From a virus: a stretch of DNA of 54,511 bases. The stretch is taken from positions 1 through 54,511 of IMG/VR virus record IMGVR_UViG_3300009082_000303; one strand, 5' to 3'. The notes under the pieces were generated by a model. The model saw only the letters and a list, made by a program, of their open reading frames with translations. It had not been told where the DNA came from and searched no databases. This document shows, piece after piece, positions 37,665 through 47,999 of this stretch (position 1 is its first letter; each line of letters opens with the position of its first letter). The translations under genes and the position numbers were made by a program.

Positions 37665-37883
37665 CTACCTCTTTAAATATTCTTTATACTTCTTTTTCTC
37701 TTCCTCTATTACTTTACCTAGTGCTACCATAACAGGCTCAAATAGCTCTTTCAATATAGGAGCATCACGCTTTGTAGGCTCAATCATTTTCCATTGAGCT
37801 TTTACCCCACTGCTCCCAGTAAGTTTGCATCCCGACTGTTCGATTTTATCTGTTTCTGGTACACCTCTACTAGCTGGTCGCAT
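37665..37883 (-). CDS. Small unknown protein overlapping the end of the giant gene (72 aa)
   Basis: This ORF starts at ATG 37883, inside the last 82 nt of the 3395-residue gene in another frame. The site before it, AAGGAG with a 5-nt spacer, is one of the best in the window and supports real translation. The N-terminal part is polar; residues ~43-72 form a charged helix (ELFEPVMVALGKVIEEEKKK). Its own end carries the ribosome binding site of the next gene. The function is unknown; a small baseplate or assembly factor is possible. Confidence 0.7.
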   Translation of the reverse strand: MRPASRGVPETDKIEQSGCKLTGSSGVKAQWKMIEPTKRDAPILKELFEPVMVALGKVIEEEKKKYKEYLKR

Positions 37884-40800
37884 CCGAACTCCTTATGGAA
37901 CTTTAAAAATATCCAAAGATATTTATTGTTTATTATAGCTTCATTCTGTATGCTATTTCCAATCTGCTGAAACCTACCAATTTTTAAGTAATTAAGGAAT
38001 TGGTCGGTACTAATACCAAACTCAAATTCTGAGAAGTCATCTCGATTGTAGAAATCTGGAATTACAACTCCATTCTCATCTGTCCAAGGCTTAGCCAATC
38101 TGCGCTTGATGTACTGTAACTGTGAATTCAAATTATAATCTGATATTTGATAGAACCTAATATCTCCCAAAAATCCGAAATAAATATGTGCCCCGCTTCT
38201 GTTTGTAGTTGAAACAGTTGATTCCGGGGAGTTAAGACTCATATTTATAGCTATATTATTTAGTAGCCCATATGTTGTTCCTTCTACACCTATAGGTAAC
38301 ACTGTTACTCCAAGAAGATGCGTATTTATGTCTCCTTTGATAGTAGCTACTAAATCTACTAAGTTCCTTGTACTAAGACTATCTGTATACGTTTTATTAA
38401 GCTTTGTAGCCGTAATAACTTTTGGTAACCCAGACCCCGAGATACTTATAGTTCCTGGGGTATCCATATTAAGTAAATATATTGCTGGGTATACTCTAAA
38501 GTCACCCTGTAACATAATAGTCTGTCCTGGAACTATGATAGCCTCTCCAGGTACCAGATACTTACAAGGATATCTCTTATACCCCTCCACAGCCGTGGCT
38601 GAAAACCCTGTAGTGTCTGTATCACTATTTATATTAGTCATCAAATTAGAGAAAGACCCGTTCAACCCATAGCTTATGGTTTTATGCGTGTACAGATTAC
38701 TGTCAGTCCCTATACTTTGAGTCCCCTCAGAATCTAATAATTCAGCAGATGCTGTAGAGCCGCTATTAAGTACCTGTGATATGAATAATGCAGGGAAGTC
38801 CACAAAAGGCTTTAAAAGAACAATAGCATCGCTTAGCTCTTGCACCGTATCATACAAAGAGTCCGTAAGGTCAAATGAGGGTGGTGTATAAGTTCCTGTA
38901 TATGTAATAGTAATTTGTACAGTTAAAACTCCACCTTGTATCGAATAACTACCATTAGATATAAAGAATCCTGTTCCTGAGGGTCCTGGAGTTATTGAGA
39001 TACAGTCATTAGGAAATGCTTCCCTTCTGAGAATATTTCCTACTGCGGAGTTTAATACTGCAGCTGATAGAGCACCCGAAACTGCAGGATTCTTTACAGC
39101 ACTAAATACTGGATTACCAAGATAGTGAGGAATGTCTAAGGCATTCAAGGTACTTGTTAAAGTATCAAGGGTATATGATGAAAGTACAAAAGTCTGAGTA
39201 AAGTTATAATTATAGCTATAGTTCGCAGATAAAGTTAATAAAGAACCTGTGCTATCCAAATTATAGGTTTCCGAGGTAACGCTATTATAAGAGCTACTAA
39301 CACCCAATCTTAGAGTTTTTACATCAGCATCCAGAAGAAGGGTACTTGCTTCATTCACTATAGACGTATCTAAAGGCGGTGTCGCTATAGGTACTACCTG
39401 ATAAGTGAAGTTTTTACCTAAAGAATCTATAGTGATTACATCATCTATCCCTAAGTATAAAGTATCCAAATTTGCTTTTACCACTCTGGTTATTGCTGTC
39501 TCTGGAAGATAAGTGTACTCAAATAATCCATCGTTACTCCTGTTAAATTTTAAATGGGCAAAAAAGTATTTATTGCATGCAGGATTACTATTAATCCTAT
39601 TTATTAATCCATTACCCCTACCTGATGTATCATATAGAAGTTCTCCTTCTATCAAAGGAATAGTACAATTAACATAATCACTCGTTAGTATAATGTTATT
39701 CTCTACTATTTTACCTTCACGCACTCTGTATACTACTTGATAATAGGCGTTATTATCCCAAGAGTACAAATCAAAAGCCAAGGTATCAACTCTTCGATTT
39801 GAGAGTAAATCAGCTCTTGAATCCGCAGGACTATTTGGGATGAATCTATATGTTGTTAATTCGCTATATCTTTTCTCAGCCATCTCAAATGTGGCTGATT
39901 GACCCGGCTTTAAATCTTCACTTTGTAACGTCCATCCTATAGTAATATTTCCTTTGTATTCTGTCGTAGTTCCGTCTTGTAATCCTGTTATCGGGTCATA
40001 AGTAGGAACCAATATCTCTGCCTCATAAGGTAGTGCTTGTGCCTTATACTCTGATTTAATCTCATAGCTTTTCATCTGGCCCTGATCTGTTATAGAAGAA
40101 CTCAAATCTGGGTTAGTTACCTTAAAAATCTTATCTCCACCAGCACTCCTTGAAAGAGATAAGTATGCATACTGAACTTTAATAATATCTGAGTCACTCA
40201 TTCCTATTGAACTATTAGTAGAATTTGTGGCATCCAACATTATTTCCTTACCATCAGCTGATATAGTATATGTGCTAATATCATAGTCTTGTTCTTTACT
40301 TATATTAGTAACTTTTGCTACAACCTGTATCTCTGTTCCATAGCTTTTACTAATATTTTCATTTTTAGTTTTAATAGTATATGTACTACTATCTCTTATA
40401 TTAAATTCCTCAGTAATTTGTCTGGTAGAGTCTATCGCTGTGGCTAATGAATAGATAGTATCATACTGTCTTAGATTATAATGAAAAGAAATTGTAGTAG
40501 AACCTATCTTAGTAAGCACCAATTCTTTTAGTATAAATACTTTAGGGCTATCTAATCCCCTATTAATCATCTCATTATATTTTTCTTGAGACATTGGTGT
40601 GCTTCTATATAAATCTATCTCACTCTGTGGTGTACTATAATCTCTAACTTGTCCATTAACATCTGTATCTACAAATTTATAGGACATAGACCAGGTAGCC
40701 TTAGCAGGCCCTACAGTCAGAACTTGAAAATAGTTTGAGGGAAAATCTGTAGGAGATACCGCCCAATGTCCTGATACAGGTAATTCTAACTCATCCAGGA

Positions 40801-43800
40801 TTTTTTTGTTTTCGTTATTATTACTTACATATCTTGGGAATACCTTTACATTAATTCCTCCTGTAACATCTAATCTTAAATAGTCGTCCACTTTTTTATC
40901 CAAAAATAATACTCTTGGATCAACACCTCTATGGTCATCTACATTACACACTAATAGAGTAGCTCCAGTATCTGGTATTGCGACTGTCGGCACGTCATTG
41001 ACGGGTCCCGCAGTATCCAATAGCCTCTTTCCAATTACTATTTTTGATTCCTTATCAGAAAAAATTACAGTGGGGTAGCTGCCGTAAGGATGGAACTCAA
41101 ACACAGTGGTACAGCTTATAAGGTCCTGGCCATCATCCAAATAGAATTGATTAACAGCATCAGAAAGCGTTTGAAGAGTAGTATATTCAGACAACTTAAA
41201 TACTTTGGTTCCACTCTTAGGACTATTTACATTAGGATTAGCCTTAGATTTGAATATAGCATTAATAACTAATGCGTGGTCACTCACTGCAGCTACAAAG
41301 TATACCCCGTACAAAGGATTAGTCACCGTATAGGTAGGATGATTAGAATTAAATTTAAGGCTAATTCCAGGAAGTTCCTTGAAACCTATGGTCAATACTC
41401 CAGAATTTTCTCTTATACTATCTCTCGCATCCTTCTGAAATTGAGTGCCCTCTTTTAAACTAAGTACCCATCTTACATAGTCATTAGTCCATGTAGATAA
41501 ATTATTTGCATTTGTAGTGATAGCTAAATCCTGCTCATTTCTAAAGTTCGTATATTTACTCTTTGCTGTAACAGCCTCATAATAGGATTTACCTATAGCT
41601 TCTGAGGCGTTCGGACCCTCAGATATAGTTTTTGCTAAAGGACCCTCATCACTTATAAGGAAATCCAAATGTGGAGCATACGTAGGTATACGCCCAGACA
41701 GCAAATTTGAAACAGATGGTAGGAATCCATCATTTGCTCCAGATGACTTTTCTTTGAAAGTGCTATACGGACCATTAAGTATACCATCTTGATAAGCCCT
41801 GGCTATTTTGTCCTGGATATCAAATTCATCCCTAATTATGTCCTCTTCTATCTCCCAACCTTGTTTCTCTCTAAGAAGATATCTGTACATATTGTCTGGC
41901 ATATAGAAGTTCTGAAATATAGGAGTACCAGTAAATCCATAATCTTCTGCGACATCTTCTCCATCATCTACTGAGAACTGAAACCAAAGATTTCTGTCTT
42001 TTGCCCTAAGAACAAATCCTTCTATGTACCCTTTCTTAGTATTTGGAGTATAAATCTTTTCAAATGATATATAGAAATACTTCTTTAGTCCTACTATCTC
42101 ATCTGTATCTTTTCTTGCATCATCTGTATTATTATATATACCGTCTCTTATAGAGGATACTTTTCTTTGATCAAAGAAACTTAAATCAGCAATATTTATA
42201 GGTATCGTTTCTATCGGATCATACTTTAACGTATCCTCGTTATATGTACCGTAAGTCATTCTTATATTTTCTGCTGGTGTTGGCACTGGGTAGGGTAAAA
42301 ATAATATCTTCAGCAGGTCATATAAACTGAACTTTTTAATTCTGTCTGTGTCTGTCCTCTGCCCAGTTATCTTCCCACCTACAATTTTTGCACCAAGACT
42401 AAAGTTGTCATCATAGCATGGAAAAAATGGTACTGTTTTTCTATTTACATTTATGTTGTATCCTTCACCCGATAATGCTGCTTCATATTCGGTGAAAGTT
42501 TTTGTTTGGGTCTTATCTGCGGAAAGCCTTTTTATCTTCTTTTCCCACTTCACATCCGCAGGATTCTTATAATCCCCTCCAGATAATACCTTCATAGTAA
42601 CTGTCTTTATTCCTTCTTCTTTAAAATACTGACCGTCTTTTAAAACTAGTACCTCATATGTCCCACCTTCAGTTGTAGAAGTATCTGTTCCGGTAAGTAT
42701 TCTCCCTATGTCATAATAATCCTCTGACTCATCAGGTTTTACCTGATCTCCTACATCTATCCTCTTTAGGAAATCATACAACCCTGATGGTTTAAAAACC
42801 TTATCATCACTGCTTATAGCTTTAGTATATCCTGATACTGGAGTTTCACTCTCCTGACTTAAAATCGTATAATCTAACCCCTTAGTCCAATAGGGATTAA
42901 CAGACTTTACTCTACCCTCTATAATAGCTGGTCTCCCATCCTCAAATGTATATTTGATGTTATAGATGTAGCACTCATTATAGGACTGATACTCAGTACC
43001 AAATCTATCATAAAATAGAGGGGCAGAATCATCATAATCCATTGGAAAATACTTACTAAACTGCCTTTTTATCTGATTAAAGTCTTCTAATCTTGTAAGG
43101 GTATAATCGGGGTTATCCACTACAACATCAGGAGCCACGGTTAATTTTTCAACACTATCATCCGTAAGACTAAATGTACTACCAGATTTACCTACTGCGG
43201 TACTATGCCCAAATTTGAACCCAAGAATAACTTGCTCTTCAGATGTGAAGTTTCTAAGTCTATGCTTATACCAGTCCCATAGTTTAATATATAAGTCTTT
43301 CTTAATCTCTTCGTCCCTTAAGAGGTACTTAAGATTTATAGTTCCACCCTCATATACCCTTACATTATCGTCCCCAGCTGTATCAGAACCTTGACCTCCT
43401 CCAGTAGCCTTATTTCCCATAATCTGCTGAACTTGTGGGACTGTGACTATCTCCAAGAAGTCTCTTTGTGTAAGCGTCTGAAGATAAAACTGATCCTGAT
43501 TAATGTAGTCCATGTAAACGAATACACTGTAACCTTTTGGCAATGAAGAAATAAATCTACAGCTGCAGGTTACATCTTTTCCAGCTACATCAGGAAGAGC
43601 GTCTAAACCCATATAACTTAACTTGAGCCTATCTCCCCTAAGAACTGAATCGGTAAGTGTAATTGAACCACCCTCTATGATGTAATCTATCTCCGGGACT
43701 AATCTGCGTATATTCAAAGGTCCCAGAAGGTTCCATCCTATAATAGCCCCAGTAGTTTTAACTGAGTAGAAATCTCCAATAGGCCCATCTACATTTCCTG

Positions 43801-46800
43801 CTATAGCAAAATATCCAAACAATCCTAATCCAAGCTGCTCACCTGTTGTCCCTAAAACTACTGCAAAAGGCTTATTTCCTGTAACTACAGAGTCTATGTT
43901 TTCTATTTCATCTGTGATGTCATATACCGATTTATTAACATAATTAATTGTAGTCGTCTTAACTGCTGGTATAGGAGTGGGATCTGTTTCAGTAATTTCT
44001 AATCTATCAGAGAAGAACTTTATTGAAGCAGAAGAATTATGTCCTACTGGTCTTGTGTAGCCAATATCAAAGGTTTTCTCAGCAACAAGTATCGTATATG
44101 GTATAGTAACCTCTCCGCCTGTCTTAGGAAGAGCATACTTAACAAACTTACCTTGTTCCAGTTCTTCCTGATATGCTGAGGCATCCGCTGTGAAAGGAGT
44201 AAATCCTGATACATTGAAATCCTCATAGGTATCCATATTCAGTGTCAAATCATAGATATCTGTAAAATCACTGAACTTAAACTCTACTTCTTTCCTTGTT
44301 CCTCCGTCCAGTATCTCTATAAGAGTAACTTTATCTTCATCTATCTTTATATGCCCTTCTCCCGTGCGTCCTGGAGGAGCAGTATAAGTTATAGAAAAGA
44401 AAGGTTCCGTAGGTTTTTGACCAAGTAAAATATTGTATGCTGTAACCTGTACATAATTAGATGAGTTCTGTATCTTCACATTCTTATTAAGTGTTGCTTC
44501 TAAGACCACTGTAGTATTAATATTAAACTCTACGCTAACAACAGCATATATATACCTACTATCAAATTTTACCATAGTTCCCGGTCTAAAGTACTTTACT
44601 ACGTCTCCTACAAAAGTTATCTCAGAAGTATCATAGTTGATTAAAGATATTGCGACTGGCGCTGTTACCCAAACTGCATTATCAAACTTATAAGCGTTAG
44701 GATTAACTATGTTCTCTCTTATTGTATCTTTCAGAGTTACCTGGGTATCTGTTGCTGTGGTTCCTGATATCCCAGTACTCCCACTAACTTCATAATAAGA
44801 AGTTGTACCAGATACTCTATTCTGGAAAGCCATAAGATTGCCATTAGTGAACATAGAAGTCTTATCTGTAGCCTTAATAGTAAAAGAAGGACTATTCTTA
44901 AAAACTTCTAATAGACTCCACTTATAAAGCTCAGGTATAATAGTCACGGTATAAGGAAGGTCAACTATTATTCCTTCATCAAATGGTATAATAAGATCTG
45001 CACTATAGTCACCTAAAGAAAGATAGTAGTCTTCGGTATTTAGGGCAGAAGAAATAGTGAAAGGTCTGTACGTTGGTATAGTACTATCTAAGGTATGGAA
45101 TGTTGAGTCTGTACTTCGTATTGCTGTAATAATATCCTTAATTGTTGTATAGTCTGAAAACTTATATACATAAGCATTAGGATTTAACTTACCATCTACA
45201 TTCTCTGTTATGATTATGCTTTGTTTGTCAATTATTATAGACCCTGTTCCCTCATGATTCATAGGAGCTGCATAGGATATCTGGAAAGCAGGCTCTGCTG
45301 GATCAGTTAGGATAGGGAATTTGGAAACAATGTTTACCTCAGATTCTTCATATACGGGGGTCCTTGATATCTGTACGACACCATGAGGCGTAGTTTGTAG
45401 CGCTGGAAAAATATTTACTGCGACTGTTTTATCTACTTCATTAGCTGAAGCAGAAAGTACTGTGTAGACATATTTGTTATCCAATAAAAGTAAGCTATCT
45501 GGTCTAAGCGAGGTAAGAAGAGCTAAAGTATTTCCCTTTAAACGTATTGAGGATGACTTAGGCATTGTCGTCTTATCTATTGTAGTGCCTTCGGGCATAT
45601 CTTCCCAGTTCATAAAATCATCAAACAAACTGAAAGAGGGATTCCTGATATCATCAGGGAAGTCAGCATACAATTCTATATGTGTATTATCCCCATCAAA
45701 AGAGACTGACTTTATCTTGAAGAAATATGTATTCTCAGGATCAAAGTTATCTATCCTTACTACCATCTCTGGATATAAAACATCAGTCCTATCAAATCCT
45801 TCTATAACAAAATAGTTGGTCCCTGCTGAGAATACCGGGAAAGAATACTCTACAGGGGCATACGGTAAACTATCCCCTTCAAAACTATAGGACGAAACAA
45901 TAGTATCATTAGCGTCTGGGACGCTATTTATATTGTACTCTGGTTTGATAGTCAATAGCTTTGTCTTAGAATCATACTTGTACTTTGTTATATCTAAACC
46001 AACAGTACTATTATCAAACCCAAGATTTACAACTCCTGTTATCCCTAAAGATCGTACCTGGTCTTCTGATATTCCTATAGCTTCTGATAATCCTAATGCT
46101 ATTAAATTATCTATCCCTAAGGCATAAAGTTGTTCGTCTGTATAGTTCTTAAATCCAAATCCAGGCTGCCCGAGTATTTTCACTGATAAAAATGTCTCAG
46201 GGTCTGATTGGTATGTTGTCCTCGTAGGGTCATCAGAGGCTTTGAAAGGGTCTACTACAGGCACAGAAATCATCGGGTTCTGTATCTGATATACCATATT
46301 AAGAGCGTCCATTGTTTTCATGGAATCATCTATTAAGGTCATCTTATAGGAAGTATTACTTCCAGGAATGGGCTGTAGTATGCAGTTAATTTGAGACAGA
46401 GGTGTGTATGTAATTGAAAGAGTCAGGATCTCTTCATTAGGAACAAAAGTAAGAATACTTATTTTTCCTGTTAGGTAGAATACTTCATAATCTGTACCTT
46501 CAGTCATTACTGTGGAGCCTGCTTCTCCGGTAATAGCATTTCTCCATCTTTTTGTTAAAGTAATGGTATTAGGCATTACAGGGAATTTTTTAGTCTTTAT
46601 ATCAACAATAGGAAGATCCTCAGATTCTTCATCCAATCCCTCAACGAAATAAGAAACAAGAACTGCTTCATTCTCTTTCATTTCTGTTTCTATACTTATT
46701 GCTCCAGAACTGTATTCAAGTATGTAGTCTGACCCTCTTGTTAGAGCATTATCATCTGTATCCTCGAAGTACATTAAACCAGTTATACCTTCTAACCCTG

Positions 46801-47989
46801 AAACAGGTGGTATAACAAGTTTACTCATATTTTGTACATTTTTCTCTCCAACCCCTTTTAATATGCTTACCCCATCCCATATAATATTTTTTTGATAAGT
46901 TACACTATCTATAAGGACTTCTGAATTATTGTGATTTATGAAAGCACATAACCCACTTGGGTAGTCTATCGTATAGTTATAATTTCTATTCTTATCCTCT
47001 TTATTTACTTGTATGGTTTCTGAATTAGGTATAATATTCTGAATAGGTGTTAGAAAATCTTGGGACTGTGGTATTACTTTTCTTTTAACTACATTGAAGA
47101 ATCCCGTAAATGTGGAGTCTATCCCTTTTACCTGTACTTCCTTATCAAGTTTGTCCAAGAACTTTAGATACGCAACTTTTCTGTCCTGAAAAGGTGGGAA
47201 CGGGAACTTATATTCAGGCTGTTGACCATAGTTGACTACGTAGTCTTCTCCTTCTACCTTCTTTATCGTACTTCCTGTAGGCCCTATAAAGACCTTCAAA
47301 CTTGAGTGTGGGAAAGGTATAGGACTAAGAGAAAGGTCAGTTACAGAGTTCTCTGCGTTCTCCACAAGAGGCTTATAAATACTCTCAACTGAAGAGATAT
47401 CAGAGGCCGAAGGAGTAGCAGAAGGTAGCGGAGTAAAAACAAGCTGATCTCCGGGGAATGTCTGCATTCCTGTATAAAAAGCTGTGTAAGGTCCTTCAGG
47501 TTGTATTCCCGTAATTGCCCAGACCTGATCGTTTTTATTGTAGTAGAACTTCCCTTCATCATTGAAGCTCTTTACCTGTTCAAACTGTACACTTCCTAAT
47601 TTCTTTTTCCTAAGAGTACATGATGCCCCTGTAGTAGCCCCCGCGTAACTTTGAGTCAAAAGGATATCGGTACCTTCCATACCTGTGACAGTATAAAAGT
47701 CCATTGTTTCGTCATTGCGAATGACATCACCATAAACCACCTGGGATGGGTTGATACCCGTGACATTCTGCACTACTTTGCTATTCTTTATGAAGTCAGC
47801 ATATCCTTTAAGATTGTTGGCTCCTATAGATGCCTGAATAAGATAATTAGCCCCTGTAAGATGTGCGTCATAGGTAGCGTTTGTGTCAAATGTAAAAGTA
47901 GAGGGCATATTTTTTAGCCCAACACGAGTACCTCTTACTTCTGTCTCAGACACATCTAATGTGTTCAGTTTAAAAACTTCTGCAGCCAT
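37802..47989 (-). CDS. Giant virion structural protein, 3395 aa
   Basis: This is the largest gene in the window. It is almost entirely beta-rich and lacks the long coiled coils and periodic helices of a tape measure protein, so I do not call it one. It is built of reused small domains. A beta-barrel (~69-130) also occurs in the 1099-residue protein. A unit with a strand then a helix of the form (F/Y)..S(D/E)(Y/F).T(I/L).(D/E)(L/I) recurs near residues 939, 1236, 1347, 2264 and 2500, with weaker copies near 2932, 3037 and 3194. A segment at ~2556-2611 matches the J-like protein. Several (G/E).DY...Y..G.I strands suggest immunoglobulin-like domains. ATG 47989 has AGAGGA 4 nt upstream. Position after the spike genes and before the wedge genes points to a baseplate-wide scaffold or very long baseplate arm. 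Confidence 0.85.
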   Translation of the reverse strand: MAAEVFKLNTLDVSETEVRGTRVGLKNMPSTFTFDTNATYDAHLTGANYLIQASIGANNLKGYADFIKNSKVVQNVTGINPSQVVYGDVIRNDETMDFYTVTGMEGTDILLTQSYAGATTGASCTLRKKKLGSVQFEQVKSFNDEGKFYYNKNDQVWAITGIQPEGPYTAFYTGMQTFPGDQLVFTPLPSATPSASDISSVESIYKPLVENAENSVTDLSLSPIPFPHSSLKVFIGPTGSTIKKVEGEDYVVNYGQQPEYKFPFPPFQDRKVAYLKFLDKLDKEVQVKGIDSTFTGFFNVVKRKVIPQSQDFLTPIQNIIPNSETIQVNKEDKNRNYNYTIDYPSGLCAFINHNNSEVLIDSVTYQKNIIWDGVSILKGVGEKNVQNMSKLVIPPVSGLEGITGLMYFEDTDDNALTRGSDYILEYSSGAISIETEMKENEAVLVSYFVEGLDEESEDLPIVDIKTKKFPVMPNTITLTKRWRNAITGEAGSTVMTEGTDYEVFYLTGKISILTFVPNEEILTLSITYTPLSQINCILQPIPGSNTSYKMTLIDDSMKTMDALNMVYQIQNPMISVPVVDPFKASDDPTRTTYQSDPETFLSVKILGQPGFGFKNYTDEQLYALGIDNLIALGLSEAIGISEDQVRSLGITGVVNLGFDNSTVGLDITKYKYDSKTKLLTIKPEYNINSVPDANDTIVSSYSFEGDSLPYAPVEYSFPVFSAGTNYFVIEGFDRTDVLYPEMVVRIDNFDPENTYFFKIKSVSFDGDNTHIELYADFPDDIRNPSFSLFDDFMNWEDMPEGTTIDKTTMPKSSSIRLKGNTLALLTSLRPDSLLLLDNKYVYTVLSASANEVDKTVAVNIFPALQTTPHGVVQISRTPVYEESEVNIVSKFPILTDPAEPAFQISYAAPMNHEGTGSIIIDKQSIIITENVDGKLNPNAYVYKFSDYTTIKDIITAIRSTDSTFHTLDSTIPTYRPFTISSALNTEDYYLSLGDYSADLIIPFDEGIIVDLPYTVTIIPELYKWSLLEVFKNSPSFTIKATDKTSMFTNGNLMAFQNRVSGTTSYYEVSGSTGISGTTATDTQVTLKDTIRENIVNPNAYKFDNAVWVTAPVAISLINYDTSEITFVGDVVKYFRPGTMVKFDSRYIYAVVSVEFNINTTVVLEATLNKNVKIQNSSNYVQVTAYNILLGQKPTEPFFSITYTAPPGRTGEGHIKIDEDKVTLIEILDGGTRKEVEFKFSDFTDIYDLTLNMDTYEDFNVSGFTPFTADASAYQEELEQGKFVKYALPKTGGEVTIPYTILVAEKTFDIGYTRPVGHNSSASIKFFSDRLEITETDPTPIPAVKTTTINYVNKSVYDITDEIENIDSVVTGNKPFAVVLGTTGEQLGLGLFGYFAIAGNVDGPIGDFYSVKTTGAIIGWNLLGPLNIRRLVPEIDYIIEGGSITLTDSVLRGDRLKLSYMGLDALPDVAGKDVTCSCRFISSLPKGYSVFVYMDYINQDQFYLQTLTQRDFLEIVTVPQVQQIMGNKATGGGQGSDTAGDDNVRVYEGGTINLKYLLRDEEIKKDLYIKLWDWYKHRLRNFTSEEQVILGFKFGHSTAVGKSGSTFSLTDDSVEKLTVAPDVVVDNPDYTLTRLEDFNQIKRQFSKYFPMDYDDSAPLFYDRFGTEYQSYNECYIYNIKYTFEDGRPAIIEGRVKSVNPYWTKGLDYTILSQESETPVSGYTKAISSDDKVFKPSGLYDFLKRIDVGDQVKPDESEDYYDIGRILTGTDTSTTEGGTYEVLVLKDGQYFKEEGIKTVTMKVLSGGDYKNPADVKWEKKIKRLSADKTQTKTFTEYEAALSGEGYNINVNRKTVPFFPCYDDNFSLGAKIVGGKITGQRTDTDRIKKFSLYDLLKILFLPYPVPTPAENIRMTYGTYNEDTLKYDPIETIPINIADLSFFDQRKVSSIRDGIYNNTDDARKDTDEIVGLKKYFYISFEKIYTPNTKKGYIEGFVLRAKDRNLWFQFSVDDGEDVAEDYGFTGTPIFQNFYMPDNMYRYLLREKQGWEIEEDIIRDEFDIQDKIARAYQDGILNGPYSTFKEKSSGANDGFLPSVSNLLSGRIPTYAPHLDFLISDEGPLAKTISEGPNASEAIGKSYYEAVTAKSKYTNFRNEQDLAITTNANNLSTWTNDYVRWVLSLKEGTQFQKDARDSIRENSGVLTIGFKELPGISLKFNSNHPTYTVTNPLYGVYFVAAVSDHALVINAIFKSKANPNVNSPKSGTKVFKLSEYTTLQTLSDAVNQFYLDDGQDLISCTTVFEFHPYGSYPTVIFSDKESKIVIGKRLLDTAGPVNDVPTVAIPDTGATLLVCNVDDHRGVDPRVLFLDKKVDDYLRLDVTGGINVKVFPRYVSNNNENKKILDELELPVSGHWAVSPTDFPSNYFQVLTVGPAKATWSMSYKFVDTDVNGQVRDYSTPQSEIDLYRSTPMSQEKYNEMINRGLDSPKVFILKELVLTKIGSTTISFHYNLRQYDTIYSLATAIDSTRQITEEFNIRDSSTYTIKTKNENISKSYGTEIQVVAKVTNISKEQDYDISTYTISADGKEIMLDATNSTNSSIGMSDSDIIKVQYAYLSLSRSAGGDKIFKVTNPDLSSSITDQGQMKSYEIKSEYKAQALPYEAEILVPTYDPITGLQDGTTTEYKGNITIGWTLQSEDLKPGQSATFEMAEKRYSELTTYRFIPNSPADSRADLLSNRRVDTLAFDLYSWDNNAYYQVVYRVREGKIVENNIILTSDYVNCTIPLIEGELLYDTSGRGNGLINRINSNPACNKYFFAHLKFNRSNDGLFEYTYLPETAITRVVKANLDTLYLGIDDVITIDSLGKNFTYQVVPIATPPLDTSIVNEASTLLLDADVKTLRLGVSSSYNSVTSETYNLDSTGSLLTLSANYSYNYNFTQTFVLSSYTLDTLTSTLNALDIPHYLGNPVFSAVKNPAVSGALSAAVLNSAVGNILRREAFPNDCISITPGPSGTGFFISNGSYSIQGGVLTVQITITYTGTYTPPSFDLTDSLYDTVQELSDAIVLLKPFVDFPALFISQVLNSGSTASAELLDSEGTQSIGTDSNLYTHKTISYGLNGSFSNLMTNINSDTDTTGFSATAVEGYKRYPCKYLVPGEAIIVPGQTIMLQGDFRVYPAIYLLNMDTPGTISISGSGLPKVITATKLNKTYTDSLSTRNLVDLVATIKGDINTHLLGVTVLPIGVEGTTYGLLNNIAINMSLNSPESTVSTTNRSGAHIYFGFLGDIRFYQISDYNLNSQLQYIKRRLAKPWTDENGVVIPDFYNRDDFSEFEFGISTDQFLNYLKIGRFQQIGNSIQNEAIINNKYLWIFLKFHKEFGCDQLVEVYQKQIKSNSRDANLLGAVG

Positions 47990-47999
47990 TTAATCCTCT

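Noticed and set aside
37802-47989. Tape measure protein identity for the 3395-residue giant
   Set aside because: It is beta-rich with few long helices and sits between spike and wedge genes; tape measure proteins are mainly helical and usually precede the hub genes.
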